Assembly: GCF_001424425.1 (NCBI RefSeq)
Contig: NZ_LMPT01000006.1
Span: 33,383-97,382, forward strand
Source: Acidovorax sp. Leaf191
GTDB taxonomy: Bacteria; Pseudomonadota; Gammaproteobacteria; Burkholderiales; Burkholderiaceae_C
DNA length: 64,000 nt
Reading direction: 5' to 3'
Shown: positions 16,921-25,465 of the stretch, one piece after another
Layout of the letters: each line of letters opens with the position of its first letter
How positions within the stretch are numbered: the first letter of the stretch is position 1
The notes under the pieces: generated by a model
What the model saw: the letters and a program-made list of their open reading frames with translations, nothing else
What the model was told of the DNA's origin: nothing
The model's database searches: none
Translations under genes and position numbers: made by a program

Positions 16921-17787
16921 TTACCACTTCATCTCGCCCTTGTTGACCTTGGCGCCGATGTCCAGCGACAGGCCCATGGGCGCTGCGGGGTAGGCCTTCT
17001 TCATCGCGTCGATGAGTTCAGCGCTGGTCTTGGTGGCGGCGGCATTCTTCTCGAAGGCTTGCAGGTAGCCCTTGGTGTAGGTGATGTTGGCAGCATCCAG
17101 CGTGCCGCCGGCAGGCATGTGGCCGGGCACGACGACGGCGGGCTGCAGTGCGGCCATCTCGTCGAGCTGGGCGACCCAGGCGCTGCGCTCGGCCACGGTT
17201 TGCGTGTCGGCCGTCCACACGTGGGTGTTGGTGCCCGACACCGCGATGTTGCCCACGATGGCCTTGATGGACGGGATCCACGCATACGGGCGGTGCGCCA
17301 GCACGCCGGTGGTGCCGCGGATCTCGACCACCTGGCCGTCCACGCTCAGCGTGTTGCCGCTGATGGCCTTGGGCAGCACGGGCGTGCGCGGTGCGTTGGC
17401 GCCCATCTTGGGGCCCCAGAACGAGAGCTTGGTCGCCAGCTTGGCGTTGATCTTCTCCAGCACGGCGGGGGTGGTCACCACGTCGGCCTTGGGGAAGATG
17501 TCCTTGAGCGTTTCCACGCCGAAGTAGTAGTCGGGGTCGGCCTGGCTCACGTAGATGGTTTTGAGCTCCTTGCCGGTGTCGAGCACGTTGGCGGCAATGC
17601 GCAGTGCGTCGGCACGGGTGAAGCCGGCGTCGATGACCATGGCCTCCTTCTCGCCGTAGACCACGGTGGAGTTGACGTTGAAGCTGTTGCCGTCGGCGTT
17701 GTAGACCTTGACTTGCAGCGGCTGGGCAGCCTGGGCACCGGTGAAGGCGACGGCGAGGGTGGCGGCGATGAGGGTGGTGCGGAACAT
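16921..17787 (-). CDS. Exported metallo-beta-lactamase-fold protein with altered metal site
   Basis: A 288-residue protein with signal peptide (MFRTTLIAATLAVAFTGAQA). The MBL fold is recognisable from MVIDAGF (strand before the metal loop), from VVVPGHMPAGG and from the spacing. The usual zinc-binding HxHxDH is replaced by QADPDY in the YVSQADPDYYFG stretch, so the standard di-zinc site appears absent; the second histidine motif (GTTGVLAHRPYAW) is also atypical. The role may be non-hydrolytic or metal-independent. Divergent from a LysR gene that probably regulates it. Not a frameshift: the frame is intact at full length. Confidence 0.78.
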   Translation of the reverse strand: MFRTTLIAATLAVAFTGAQAAQPLQVKVYNADGNSFNVNSTVVYGEKEAMVIDAGFTRADALRIAANVLDTGKELKTIYVSQADPDYYFGVETLKDIFPKADVVTTPAVLEKINAKLATKLSFWGPKMGANAPRTPVLPKAISGNTLSVDGQVVEIRGTTGVLAHRPYAWIPSIKAIVGNIAVSGTNTHVWTADTQTVAERSAWVAQLDEMAALQPAVVVPGHMPAGGTLDAANITYTKGYLQAFEKNAAATKTSAELIDAMKKAYPAAPMGLSLDIGAKVNKGEMKW

Positions 17788-17887
17788 GGCGTTTCTCCAG
17801 AAAGTTGAAGGGGTTGTCAGGGCTTGGCGTCGATGTCGAAGCGAAGTTTATTTGCGCCAATCGATCCAATAAACCCCATAAAATGCG

Positions 17888-17917
17888 CATATTTGTTGCA
17901 CCAATAGAGCAAATATG
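17888..17917. promoter_or_regulatory. Inverted repeat spanning the lysR start codon
   Basis: CATATTTG (17888-17895) and CAAATATG (17910-17917) are perfect 8-base arms around 14 bases. The right arm contains the ATG of the lysR gene at 17915. A related half-site, TTATTTGCGCCAATCGA, lies about 45 bases left. It suits autorepression by the LysR protein or a divergent operator. Confidence 0.5.
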
Positions 17918-18808
17918 GACCGCCTGACCGCCATGCGGGTGTTTGTGGAAGTGGCCACCAGCGGCAGCTTCAGCGCCACGGCCGAGCGGCTGGAGATGTC
18001 GCGCGCCATGGTCACGCGCTATGTGGGCGAGATGGAGCAATGGCTGCAGGCGCGGCTGCTGCAGCGCACCACCCGCAGCGTGACGCTGACGGATGCCGGC
18101 GAGCACTGCCTGCGCCGCTGCCAGCAGATGCTGGCGCTGTCGCAAGACCTGGAGGAAGAAACCGCCAGCACCACCGAGGGCGAGCTGCGCGGCCAACTGC
18201 GGCTGACCTGCAGCGTGTCGTTCGCGTTCGCGCAGATGGGCGCGGCGATTGCGGACTTTCTGGCGCAACACCCGCAGCTCAAGATCGACCTGGACGCGAG
18301 CGAGGGGTCGCTCAACCTGGTGGAGCGCCGCATCGACCTGGCCATCCGCATCAGCGCCGAGCCCGACCCGCTGCTCATCGGCCGACCGCTGGCGCGGTGT
18401 GACTCGGTGCTGGTGGCATCACCCGCCTACCTGGCCACGCACGGCACGCCCCAGGGGCCGGCCGATCTGGCGCAGCACCGCTGCCTGAGCTATGCCAACT
18501 TTGGCAAGAGCGTGTGGACGCTGACCCGGGACGCAGAGACCGAGCGCGTGGGCGTGTCGGGCCACTTTAGCGCCAACGAGGCCACCACACTGATGCGCGC
18601 GGCGCTGGCCGGGGGCGGCATTGCGATGCAGCCGACGTACCTGGCCAACCCGTTGCTGCGCAGTGGCGAGCTGCAGGCCGTGCTGCCCGCGTGGGATTTG
18701 CCGGTGATGACGATCTACGCGCTGTACACGTCACGCCGGCATTTGTCGCCGGCGGTGCGGGCGCTGCTGGATTTTTTGGTGCAGCGGTTTGAAGGGGTGC
18801 CTTGGTAG
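17915..18808 (+). CDS. LysR-family transcriptional regulator (MBL-linked)
   Basis: A 297-residue LysR protein of the DhcR/YafC branch: MDRLTAMRVFVEVATSGSFS, then LEMSRAMVTRYVGEMEQWLQARLLQRTTRSVTLT split across the HTH and linker helix. The effector domain begins with LRGQLRLTCSVSFAFAQ. It diverges from the MBL-fold gene across 127 bases and its own start lies inside an inverted repeat. Likely controls the MBL gene; inducer unknown. Confidence 0.88.
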   Translation: MDRLTAMRVFVEVATSGSFSATAERLEMSRAMVTRYVGEMEQWLQARLLQRTTRSVTLTDAGEHCLRRCQQMLALSQDLEEETASTTEGELRGQLRLTCSVSFAFAQMGAAIADFLAQHPQLKIDLDASEGSLNLVERRIDLAIRISAEPDPLLIGRPLARCDSVLVASPAYLATHGTPQGPADLAQHRCLSYANFGKSVWTLTRDAETERVGVSGHFSANEATTLMRAALAGGGIAMQPTYLANPLLRSGELQAVLPAWDLPVMTIYALYTSRRHLSPAVRALLDFLVQRFEGVPW

Positions 18809-18837
18809 TTGGCGCGGGTAGGCGTGGCAGATGAGTG

Positions 18838-18899
18838 AAACGCTATATTTTTGATAGCTGGTAGCGCTTTCTGATCCAGCGGTAGAGGCTGTTTTTTGC
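18838..18899. repeat. AGCTATCAATT-family repeat, degenerate
   Basis: GCTATATTTTTGATAGCTGG and the following GCGGTAGAGGCTGTTTTTT carry the core of the second repeat family with a T run at the end; it may end lysR transcription. Confidence 0.6.
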
Positions 18900-18940
18900 T
18901 TGATGTTGGAAAGGCGATCAACAGCACCCCGGCGCCCTGG

Positions 18941-18981
18941 CCCCTCGCCCCTTGCGGGAGAGGGGTTGGGGAGAGGGGGCC
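18941..18981. repeat. [21 protein letters not shown] repeat
   Basis: CCTCGCCCCTTGCGGGAGAG followed by GGGTTGGGGAGAGGG. A widespread GC-rich intergenic element in proteobacteria, distinct from the two repeat families above. It lies just downstream of the large lipoprotein gene, on the gap to lysR. Confidence 0.65.
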
Positions 18982-19039
18982 ACCGCCAAGAAGCACAACG
19001 GCACCAAAACCTCAGCCCCACCCCAAATACCCAGTCACC

Positions 19040-21172
19040 TCAAGGCAACACCGCCGCCGCCTTGGCCCGCGCAATCTGCAGGTCTGCGTCGCGCTGCAGC
19101 AGCAGGCGCTGCGCCACCAGTGCGTTGGCGGCCTCGGTCACGGCCGCCACGTAGCCGTCTTGCGTGCCGTACAGCTCTTCCAGCGACGGCCGCGCATCGC
19201 CCGCCGCCAGCCGCGCGGCGCGCGTCTTGTGGAAGGGGATGAAGCTGCCGGTGAGGTTGGCCAGGTCGGTGATGCCGGGCGTGGCGACGTAGTTGAACTC
19301 GATGCTGGTGCCCAGAGGCGCGCGCGCTTCCACGCTGCGGATGCCGGCGCGGGTGAGGCCGGTGGACGCATCGACCTGCGGCACCATGATCGCGTAGTCG
19401 CGGCCCAGGTTGCGCGGGGGCAGGATGGTGGCGATGCCCGATTCGTCCTGCGGGATGTACTGCGGGCCAAAGTCGAACAGCGGGAAGTTGTTGTACAGGC
19501 CCCGGTAGCTGAACTCAGGAATGGCCGTCTGCACGCCGCCCACCGCCCAGGTCAGCCCCTTCATGGCCGGAAAGGCCAGCGCCTCGGGCCGCACCAGCGT
19601 GCCGTTGTCGATGCGTGGCACCTGGCTGGCGGGCGGCAGCGTGCCGCGCACCACCCAGTCTTCCAGGTTCAGGAACAGCGCGCGGAAGGTGTCGTTGAAG
19701 TGCACCACCGTGCCCGTGGGGTAGGTAGCGCGCGTGGGCGCATACGCGATGCTGGCCGTGCCCCCTGCCCCGCCGTGCTGGGTGCTGGCGTAGTAATAAA
19801 TGCGCGCGTTGTCGGGCTGGGCCAGGTCCTTGGTGCCGCGGGCATCGGTCAGCACGGGCGAGCCCTGCAGTTGCCAGAACTCGGTGCCCGACAGGCCCAG
19901 AAAGAACTTGGGGCAGGTGCTGGTGGCGGCGCAGCGTTTCATCACGCCGCCCTGGCGGCCGCTGATGTCGTCGTTGTAGTCCTTGTCCAGCCCGCGCGGC
20001 GCCGTCTGGCCGAAGGCCGTGTGGTCGGTGCGCAGGCCCCCGCCGCCGCCGGGCACGGCAAAGCGGGTGTTGATGTGGGTCTGGCGCGCGGCCACGTGGG
20101 CGAAGATGCCGTCGAACACCTTGCCGCCGTCGAGCGCCTGGTTGAAGCCCAGGTGCAAGAACGTCTTCATCGCGTTGCCCGACTGCGAGGTGCCCTGCCC
20201 CAGCGTGTACTGGATGCGGCCCGCCAGCGGGTTGGGCGTGCCCGACGAGTCGGCCGCCTTGCTGCGAAAGAAGCTCACCGTGTCGCGCAGCGCGGCCAGG
20301 CCCACGCCCATGACCTTAGGGTCCTTGGCGACGTAGACCAGCTCGTACAGGTAGGCCGGGTCGAACCCGCCTTTGAGGCACACGCTGGTGGGGCTGGCGG
20401 TGCCGGGGAAGGCATTGGTGCCCGCATCGCAGGTGGCGAACTTCCAGTCGGCTGCGGGCACCGGCACGCGTGCATCCGTCTCGTTGGCGCGGCGGGTGAG
20501 CGAGTAGCCGGGCTGGGTGTTGTCCAGGCTGGCGGGCTCGTACGGGATCATGGTGCCGTTGAAGACGCCGCCGGGCAGCGTCATGGACGGGCTGGCCACG
20601 GTGGGCACCAGCTCGGCACGGTAAGGGCCGGTGATGCTGCTGCCGTCCTTGTTCTTCGCCACGGGCACGGTCACCGTGAGGCGCGCCGGGGTGGTCTTGG
20701 GCACGTCGCCCTGCCAGGCGGAGTACAGCATCACGTAGCCGCGCTCCAGGTACACCGCATCGCTGGGCGTGGCCGTGGGGTTCAGCATCGTGAGGATGTT
20801 GCCGCGGTTGGGTGCGTCGTAGCGCAAGACACCGCTGGCCTTGGCCATGTTCTTGGGCTTGAGCATGACGAAGTCGGCCTGGTACTCGACCATGCCGTTG
20901 GCGTTGGTGGGCGCAAGCGCCAGGTCCTGGATGGTGGTGTTCTTGGGGTCCTTGGGGTCGACCTCGCCGCTGATGGTGCCTGTGAGGCGCTCGTATTCAC
21001 CCACGTCGCCATAGCTGCCGGGGAAGGCCTCGGTGGCAGTGATCTGGAGCTTGAGGGCCGGGCCTTTGGGGGCGTCGTCCCCATTGCTGCTGCCGCTGCC
21101 GCCACAAGCGGCCAAGGATGCCGCGGCGGCGGCCGTGAGGGCGAGTTTTCCGAATGCACGAAGGGGTTGCAT
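19040..21172 (-). CDS. Lipoprotein with alpha/beta-hydrolase domain (710 aa)
   Basis: A large exported lipoprotein of the alpha/beta-hydrolase-domain-containing group. The lipobox is LAAC (20-23), preceded by Ala-rich hydrophobic residues, then a Gly/Ser-rich linker. Around residue 330 LGQGTSQSGNAMKTFLHLGFN provides the likely nucleophile Ser in GTSQSGN. The long body is characteristic of this family and contains cysteines (CDAG, VCLKG, RCAATSTCPK) consistent with periplasmic disulfides. Substrate unknown; often near aromatic or ester catabolism. Monocistronic: the next gene upstream is the Bug gene 200 bases away. Confidence 0.72.
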   Translation of the reverse strand: MQPLRAFGKLALTAAAAASLAACGGSGSSNGDDAPKGPALKLQITATEAFPGSYGDVGEYERLTGTISGEVDPKDPKNTTIQDLALAPTNANGMVEYQADFVMLKPKNMAKASGVLRYDAPNRGNILTMLNPTATPSDAVYLERGYVMLYSAWQGDVPKTTPARLTVTVPVAKNKDGSSITGPYRAELVPTVASPSMTLPGGVFNGTMIPYEPASLDNTQPGYSLTRRANETDARVPVPAADWKFATCDAGTNAFPGTASPTSVCLKGGFDPAYLYELVYVAKDPKVMGVGLAALRDTVSFFRSKAADSSGTPNPLAGRIQYTLGQGTSQSGNAMKTFLHLGFNQALDGGKVFDGIFAHVAARQTHINTRFAVPGGGGGLRTDHTAFGQTAPRGLDKDYNDDISGRQGGVMKRCAATSTCPKFFLGLSGTEFWQLQGSPVLTDARGTKDLAQPDNARIYYYASTQHGGAGGTASIAYAPTRATYPTGTVVHFNDTFRALFLNLEDWVVRGTLPPASQVPRIDNGTLVRPEALAFPAMKGLTWAVGGVQTAIPEFSYRGLYNNFPLFDFGPQYIPQDESGIATILPPRNLGRDYAIMVPQVDASTGLTRAGIRSVEARAPLGTSIEFNYVATPGITDLANLTGSFIPFHKTRAARLAAGDARPSLEELYGTQDGYVAAVTEAANALVAQRLLLQRDADLQIARAKAAAVLP

Positions 21173-21378
21173 GTTGTCTCCTGGGATGGATGGTGGGTGG
21201 TGGCCGCTCTAGCGGCTCTGAGAGAAAAACGGCAGCGTCTGGTGCGCTGCGCGCGGCAAGGCTCCGCCCGCGCCTGCCGGGGACGGTAGGCGGACTGGCG
21301 GAACGGAAAACGGGGTGGAAAAAGCGCGGCCCGGCGCGGGGGCTGCGGCTTGTGGGCTGGCTTGGGTGGCCTGCTGGC

Positions 21379-22374
21379 TTACTCGGCCTCGATCCCGGCG
21401 GCCTTGATCACCTTGCCCCACTTCTGGGTTTCAGCGGCCTGGAACTTGGCCAGTTCATCGGGCGTGGTCGTCCATGCCTCGGAGCCCGCGTTGTCGTAGA
21501 AGCTCTTGGCCGCAGCGCTCTTGGTGGCAGCCGTGAGCAGCTCGTTCAGGCGCGCCACCACCGGTGCGGGGGTCCCGGCCGGCACGTAGGCCGCAAACCA
21601 GTAGCCCATGTCGTAGCCCTTCACGCCGGCTTCGTCCAGCGTGGGCACGTCGGGCAGCTGGGCGCTGCGCTTTGGGGTGGAGTAGCCCAGGGCACGCAGC
21701 TTGCCCGCCTTGACCTGGGGCACGCCGGTGGAGGTGTCGGTGATCATCAGGTCGATCTGCCCGCCCAGCAGGTCGGTGATGGCCAGCGGGTTGCTCTTGT
21801 AGGGCACGTGCAGGATATCCACGCTGGCCAGTTGCTTGAGCATCTCGCCGGCCATGCGGCTCGACGAGCTGCCGCTGCCAAAACTGAGCTTGCCGGGGTT
21901 CTTCTTGGCAAAGGCCAGCAGCTCACCCACGTTCTTGTACGGCGCAGTGGCGTTGACCACCAGCACCTGCCCGCCCTTGCCCAGGCCGGTCACCGGCACA
22001 AAGTCTTTCACCGGGTCGTACGAGAGCTTCTTGTACAGATGCTCGTTGGCCGCATGCGTGGTGTTGGTGGTGATGAGCACGCTGTAGCCGTCGGCTGCGG
22101 ACTTGGCCACGGCCGACGCCGCGATCATGCCGCTGGCACCGGCCTTGTTGTCGATGACCACCGCCTGCTTGGTGTCGTTGGTGATGGACTGCCCCAGCGC
22201 GCGCGCCAGTTGGTCGGTGGCGCTGCCGGCCGCGAACGGCACGACGAAGGTGATGGGCTTGGCGGGGTAGGCCTGCGCATGGGCAGCCCCGCCCTGCAGC
22301 GCGCCCAGCGCCAGCACGGCGGCGGCCATCGCGTGGCGTCGGCCCTGGTTCAACAGCGAAGTGGATCGGTTCAT
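21379..22374 (-). CDS. Bug/TctC-family substrate-binding protein (AtuA operon)
   Basis: A 331-residue periplasmic binding protein of the tripartite tricarboxylate transporter (Bug) family. It begins MNRSTSLLNQGRRH with a signal peptide ending AHA, then the standard Bug opening YPAKPITFVVPFAAGSATDQLAR. Conserved GKLSFGSGSSSS and MITDTSTGVPQVKAGKLRALG follow. Bug proteins capture carboxylates and related small molecules; membrane partners TctA/TctB are not in the window, as is common in this lineage. Third gene of the AtuA operon, so its ligand may be the AtuA-pathway substrate. Confidence 0.9.
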   Translation of the reverse strand: MNRSTSLLNQGRRHAMAAAVLALGALQGGAAHAQAYPAKPITFVVPFAAGSATDQLARALGQSITNDTKQAVVIDNKAGASGMIAASAVAKSAADGYSVLITTNTTHAANEHLYKKLSYDPVKDFVPVTGLGKGGQVLVVNATAPYKNVGELLAFAKKNPGKLSFGSGSSSSRMAGEMLKQLASVDILHVPYKSNPLAITDLLGGQIDLMITDTSTGVPQVKAGKLRALGYSTPKRSAQLPDVPTLDEAGVKGYDMGYWFAAYVPAGTPAPVVARLNELLTAATKSAAAKSFYDNAGSEAWTTTPDELAKFQAAETQKWGKVIKAAGIEAE

Positions 22375-22442
22375 GGTTGTCTCCTTGTGTTTAGGTATGG
22401 AAAAGCGGAAAGGGAATCGGGAACCCGTCAAACAAGCGACGG

Positions 22443-22853
22443 CTACGGCGGCGGCCCGCCCAGGTGCGGTGCCAGCGCGGCAGGCACGGTGACGGGCATG
22501 TCCAGCAGCAGGTAGCTCAGCGCCTTGCCGTGGCTGTCGAGGTTGAGCGAATCGTTCACGCCGCCGTCCAGCACATCGTCCAGCACGATGTTCATGGCCT
22601 GCAGCTGCGGCAGCAGGTAGCGCGTGACTTGGCGTGGCTGGCGCAGCGCGAACTGGCGGGCCACGGCGGCTTCGGTGACCTGCTCGACCAGCACATCCCA
22701 CAGCGCGGGGTGCCACGCGATGACGCTGATGTTGGAGCGGTTGCCTTTGTCGCCGGTGCGGCTGTGGGCCAGGCGATAAAGCGGAACAGTGATGGTTGCC
22801 GTGGTGGTTGCCGTGGTGGAGGGCTGGGTTGCGGCCGGGGTTGCAGAAGTCAT
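22443..22853 (-). CDS. AtuA-like small domain protein (ferredoxin-fold type)
   Basis: A 136-residue protein; start at ATG 22851-22853 (MTSATPAATQPST), since the upstream in-frame extension overlaps the AtuA stop. After a Thr/Ala/Pro-rich N-terminus it has the motif LYRLAHSRTGDKGNRSNIS followed by helical segments, ending MPVTVPAALAPHLG. This is the domain that accompanies AtuA proteins as a separate partner or as their C-terminal extension. It begins 13 bases after the AtuA stop, so it is translationally linked and probably forms a complex. Molecular function not established. Confidence 0.78.
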   Translation of the reverse strand: MTSATPAATQPSTTATTTATITVPLYRLAHSRTGDKGNRSNISVIAWHPALWDVLVEQVTEAAVARQFALRQPRQVTRYLLPQLQAMNIVLDDVLDGGVNDSLNLDSHGKALSYLLLDMPVTVPAALAPHLGGPPP

Positions 22854-22866
22854 GGTGTGTGGTCCC

Positions 22867-24249
22867 TCAATCAACCATCTCGAAGCGCACGGCCACGGCA
22901 TCGCGCGGCACCAGGCACGACACCGTGCCCAGGCGTGGGCGCATGGCGGTGCGCACGCCGCCGCCGCCCGCAGGCCCGCAGGTGTAGAGCGCGGTCACCT
23001 CGCGCACCAGGCGCTGGGCGCTGGCGTGGTCGCGGTGCTGCAGGGCCACGCGCAGGCGCACATCACGCACGTCGTTGCGGGCGTCGCCGCTGTTGCTGTT
23101 GCTATCGCTGGCGGGCGCATCCAGCCACCGGCTGGTGTCGTCGCCGAAGATGCTGGTCACGCCGATCAGGTCGATGCGCAGCGGGCCCAGGCCGGCCAGC
23201 CGCTCGCGCAGCACCTCGCCCGCCAGGCGCGCGCGGGCTTGGGCGCGCGGGCCTGCGTAGGAGATTTCGCCCTCGGCGAACCAGCCGGATTCAAAGCACA
23301 CGTTGACCTTGAGCGTGGCGGGCTGCGCGTGGCCCTGCACGCCGGTGAGGCGCACGGCGTCGGTGCCCACGGCCTGCACGCGGGCCTCTCTGATGTCGGC
23401 CACCACGTCGGGCGTGAGGTAGGCCGCCGGGTCGTGCAGCTCGTACAGCAGCTGCTCCTTGACGGTGCGCTCGTCGATGCGCCCGCCGGTGCCGGGTGGC
23501 TTGGTGATGGTGCAGTGGCCGTCGGCGTCGATTTCGGCGATGGGGTAGCCCAGTTGCGCCAGGCCCGGCACGTCCTTGTAGCCGGGGTCGGCAAAGTAGC
23601 CGCCCGTGACCTGCGCGCCGCATTCGAGCAGGTGCCCGGCCATGGTGGCGCGGGCCAGGCGGTCCCAGTCGTCCAGCGCCCAGCCGTAGTGCGCGAGCGC
23701 CGGGCCCAGCACGAGCGACGGGTCGGCCACGCGGCCGCAGACCACGATGTCGGCCCCGGCGCGCAGCGCATCGGCAATGGCCTGTGCGCCGATGTAGGCG
23801 TTGGCGCTCACGATGGGCTCGGTGGGCATGGCGCTGCCCAGGGCGTCCTGCAGCAGCGCGCGGTGGGCCGGGCCGCTCAGGTCGTCGCCCTGCAGCACGG
23901 CGATGCGCGGGCGGGCCAGGCCCAGCTCGGCCGCCAGCGCTTGAATGCGGCGTGCGGCGCCGTGCGGGTTGGCCGCGCCGAAGTTGCTGACGATGCGCAC
24001 GCCGTGCGCCAGGCACAGCCCGAGCACGGGGCGCAGCAGGTCGGCCAGCAGCGGCTCGTAGCCCGCATCGGGGTCGGTGCGGCGGGCCAGTTGCGCCAGG
24101 GCCAGCGTGCGCTCGGCCAGGGTCTCGAAGATGAGCACCGACGGCTGGCCGCTGGCGATGAGCGCCTGCACCACGGGCAAGGCCGCGTCCGTGCGGTCGC
24201 CCGAAAAGCCGGCGGCGCAGCCGACCCGCAGATGGGTGTTGTTCGCCAT
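22867..24249 (-). CDS. AtuA-family acyclic terpene utilization protein (DUF1446)
   Basis: A 460-residue protein of the AtuA/DUF1446 family. The chosen start is the ATG at 24247-24249 (MANNTHLRVGCAAGFSGDR); earlier starts add an unlikely extension. Family signatures include GCAAGFSGDRTDA at the N-terminus, IVCGRVADPSLVL in the middle and ATMAGHLLECGAQVTGGYF. AtuA was named from citronellol/geraniol utilization in Pseudomonas, where its biochemistry remains uncertain. Here it lies without the carboxylase genes (AtuC/AtuF) that characterise that pathway, so a different substrate is likely. First gene of the operon with the small AtuA-like domain and Bug genes. Confidence 0.82.
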   Translation of the reverse strand: MANNTHLRVGCAAGFSGDRTDAALPVVQALIASGQPSVLIFETLAERTLALAQLARRTDPDAGYEPLLADLLRPVLGLCLAHGVRIVSNFGAANPHGAARRIQALAAELGLARPRIAVLQGDDLSGPAHRALLQDALGSAMPTEPIVSANAYIGAQAIADALRAGADIVVCGRVADPSLVLGPALAHYGWALDDWDRLARATMAGHLLECGAQVTGGYFADPGYKDVPGLAQLGYPIAEIDADGHCTITKPPGTGGRIDERTVKEQLLYELHDPAAYLTPDVVADIREARVQAVGTDAVRLTGVQGHAQPATLKVNVCFESGWFAEGEISYAGPRAQARARLAGEVLRERLAGLGPLRIDLIGVTSIFGDDTSRWLDAPASDSNSNSGDARNDVRDVRLRVALQHRDHASAQRLVREVTALYTCGPAGGGGVRTAMRPRLGTVSCLVPRDAVAVRFEMVD

Positions 24250-24321
24250 GAATGTGTGTCTCCTGGGCCCCACTGTAGAAACACTGCGGTATTCTGTGAA
24301 ATCGATATTTATGATGAATCC

Positions 24322-24336
24322 ATCTGCATTGCAGAT
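24322..24336. promoter_or_regulatory. LysR-type T-N11-A box in the atuA-like/lysR divergent region
   Basis: ATCTGCATTGCAGAT is a perfect palindrome of 15 bases with T and A at positions 2 and 14 (T-N11-A), the classic LysR recognition form. It lies 39 bases before the lysR start at 24375 and 73 bases from the atuA-like start. A wider ATTTAT...ATAAAT pair surrounds it. Strong positional fit. Confidence 0.6.
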
Positions 24337-24374
24337 AAATAGCTTTTGGGGCTTTTCTGCCCTCGCCTTCACCC

Positions 24375-25310
24375 ATGAGCACCGCCCACCTCTCCAGCCG
24401 CCAGATCGACGCTTTCATCGCGCTGGCCGAGCAGCGCAGCTTCACCCGCGCGGCAGCCCTGTGCCACCTGTCGCAGCCTGCGTTCAGCGCGCTCATCCGC
24501 GCGCTGGAGGACGACCTGGGCCTGCGGCTGTTCGACCGCAGCACGCGGCATGTGGACTTGACGCCCGAGGGGCACAACTTTCTGGAATCGGCCCGCCGCA
24601 TCCGCGCAGAGATCACCAACGCGCTGTCGGCCGTGCGCGATGCCGCCACGCTGCAGCGCGGGCGGGTGGCCCTGGCGCTGCTGCCGTCGCTGGCCGCGGG
24701 CTGGCTGCCCGCCGTGCTGGCGCAGTACCGCGCAGCGCACCCCGGCATCGAGATCGACATCGCCGACGTGCTGTCCGAGCCCTGCATCGAGCGCGTGGCC
24801 AGCGGCCATGCCGACTTTGCGCTGGCCGCCATCCGCGCCGACACCCCTGCGCTGCAGGCCGAGCCTTTTTGCAGCGACGGCTTTTACCTGGTGTGCCCTG
24901 CAGACCACCCACTAGCCCGCCGGCGCAAGGCCGTCACCGCGCAGGACCTGGCGGCCTGGCCCTTCATCCACCTGGCGCGCACCAGCAGCGTGCGCCAGTA
25001 CCTGGAGGCCGCTCTGCACCCGCAGGCCATGCACACGCTGATGGAGGTGGAGCAACTGGCCACCGTGATGGGCATGGTGCGCGCGGGCCTGGGCATCAGC
25101 GTGGTGCCGGCGCTCACGCTGTTCCACTTCGAGCAGCCGGGCCTCGTCACACGCCCCCTGGCGCTGGCAGGCCTCACGCGGCAGATCTACCTGGTGCGGC
25201 GGCGCGATGAGAGCCTGTCGGTGGCGGCGCAGGCGCTGTACGCCCTGGTGATGGCGCATGCGCCCGTACCGGCGCAGCAGGCGCACCAACAGCAGCAACA
25301 GCACCGATAG
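24375..25310 (+). CDS. LysR-family transcriptional regulator (AtuA operon)
   Basis: A 311-residue LysR protein: HLSSRQIDAFIALAEQRSFT at the N-terminus, then LSQPAFSALIRALEDDLGLR and DRSTRHVDLTPEG (HTH to linker). The effector domain begins near GRVALALLPSLAAGWLP. It diverges from the AtuA-like operon and a textbook T-N11-A palindrome lies between, so it is very likely that operon's regulator. The C-terminus ends in a Gln/His-rich tail (HQQQQQHR). Start at 24375 fits the usual HTH distance. Confidence 0.9.
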   Translation: MSTAHLSSRQIDAFIALAEQRSFTRAAALCHLSQPAFSALIRALEDDLGLRLFDRSTRHVDLTPEGHNFLESARRIRAEITNALSAVRDAATLQRGRVALALLPSLAAGWLPAVLAQYRAAHPGIEIDIADVLSEPCIERVASGHADFALAAIRADTPALQAEPFCSDGFYLVCPADHPLARRRKAVTAQDLAAWPFIHLARTSSVRQYLEAALHPQAMHTLMEVEQLATVMGMVRAGLGISVVPALTLFHFEQPGLVTRPLALAGLTRQIYLVRRRDESLSVAAQALYALVMAHAPVPAQQAHQQQQQHR

Positions 25311-25465
25311 CACCGATAGCGCAGGTGTATCCAGAAGTTGCTGTCTCCGATGGGGCTATAGGCAACTGGCCTACAAACCGGGGAGCCGGTGTCTTTATCA
25401 TTGCGCGGAATCAACGGTGCCAGACCACCGCCCAGCGCACAAACCCATCACAGGAACTGGCACGC

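Noticed and set aside
18896..21289. 797-codon plus-strand frame opposite the lipoprotein hydrolase gene
   Set aside because: The opposite frame has a signal peptide, lipobox and family features; this one is Ala/Gly/Val/Arg-biased and has none.
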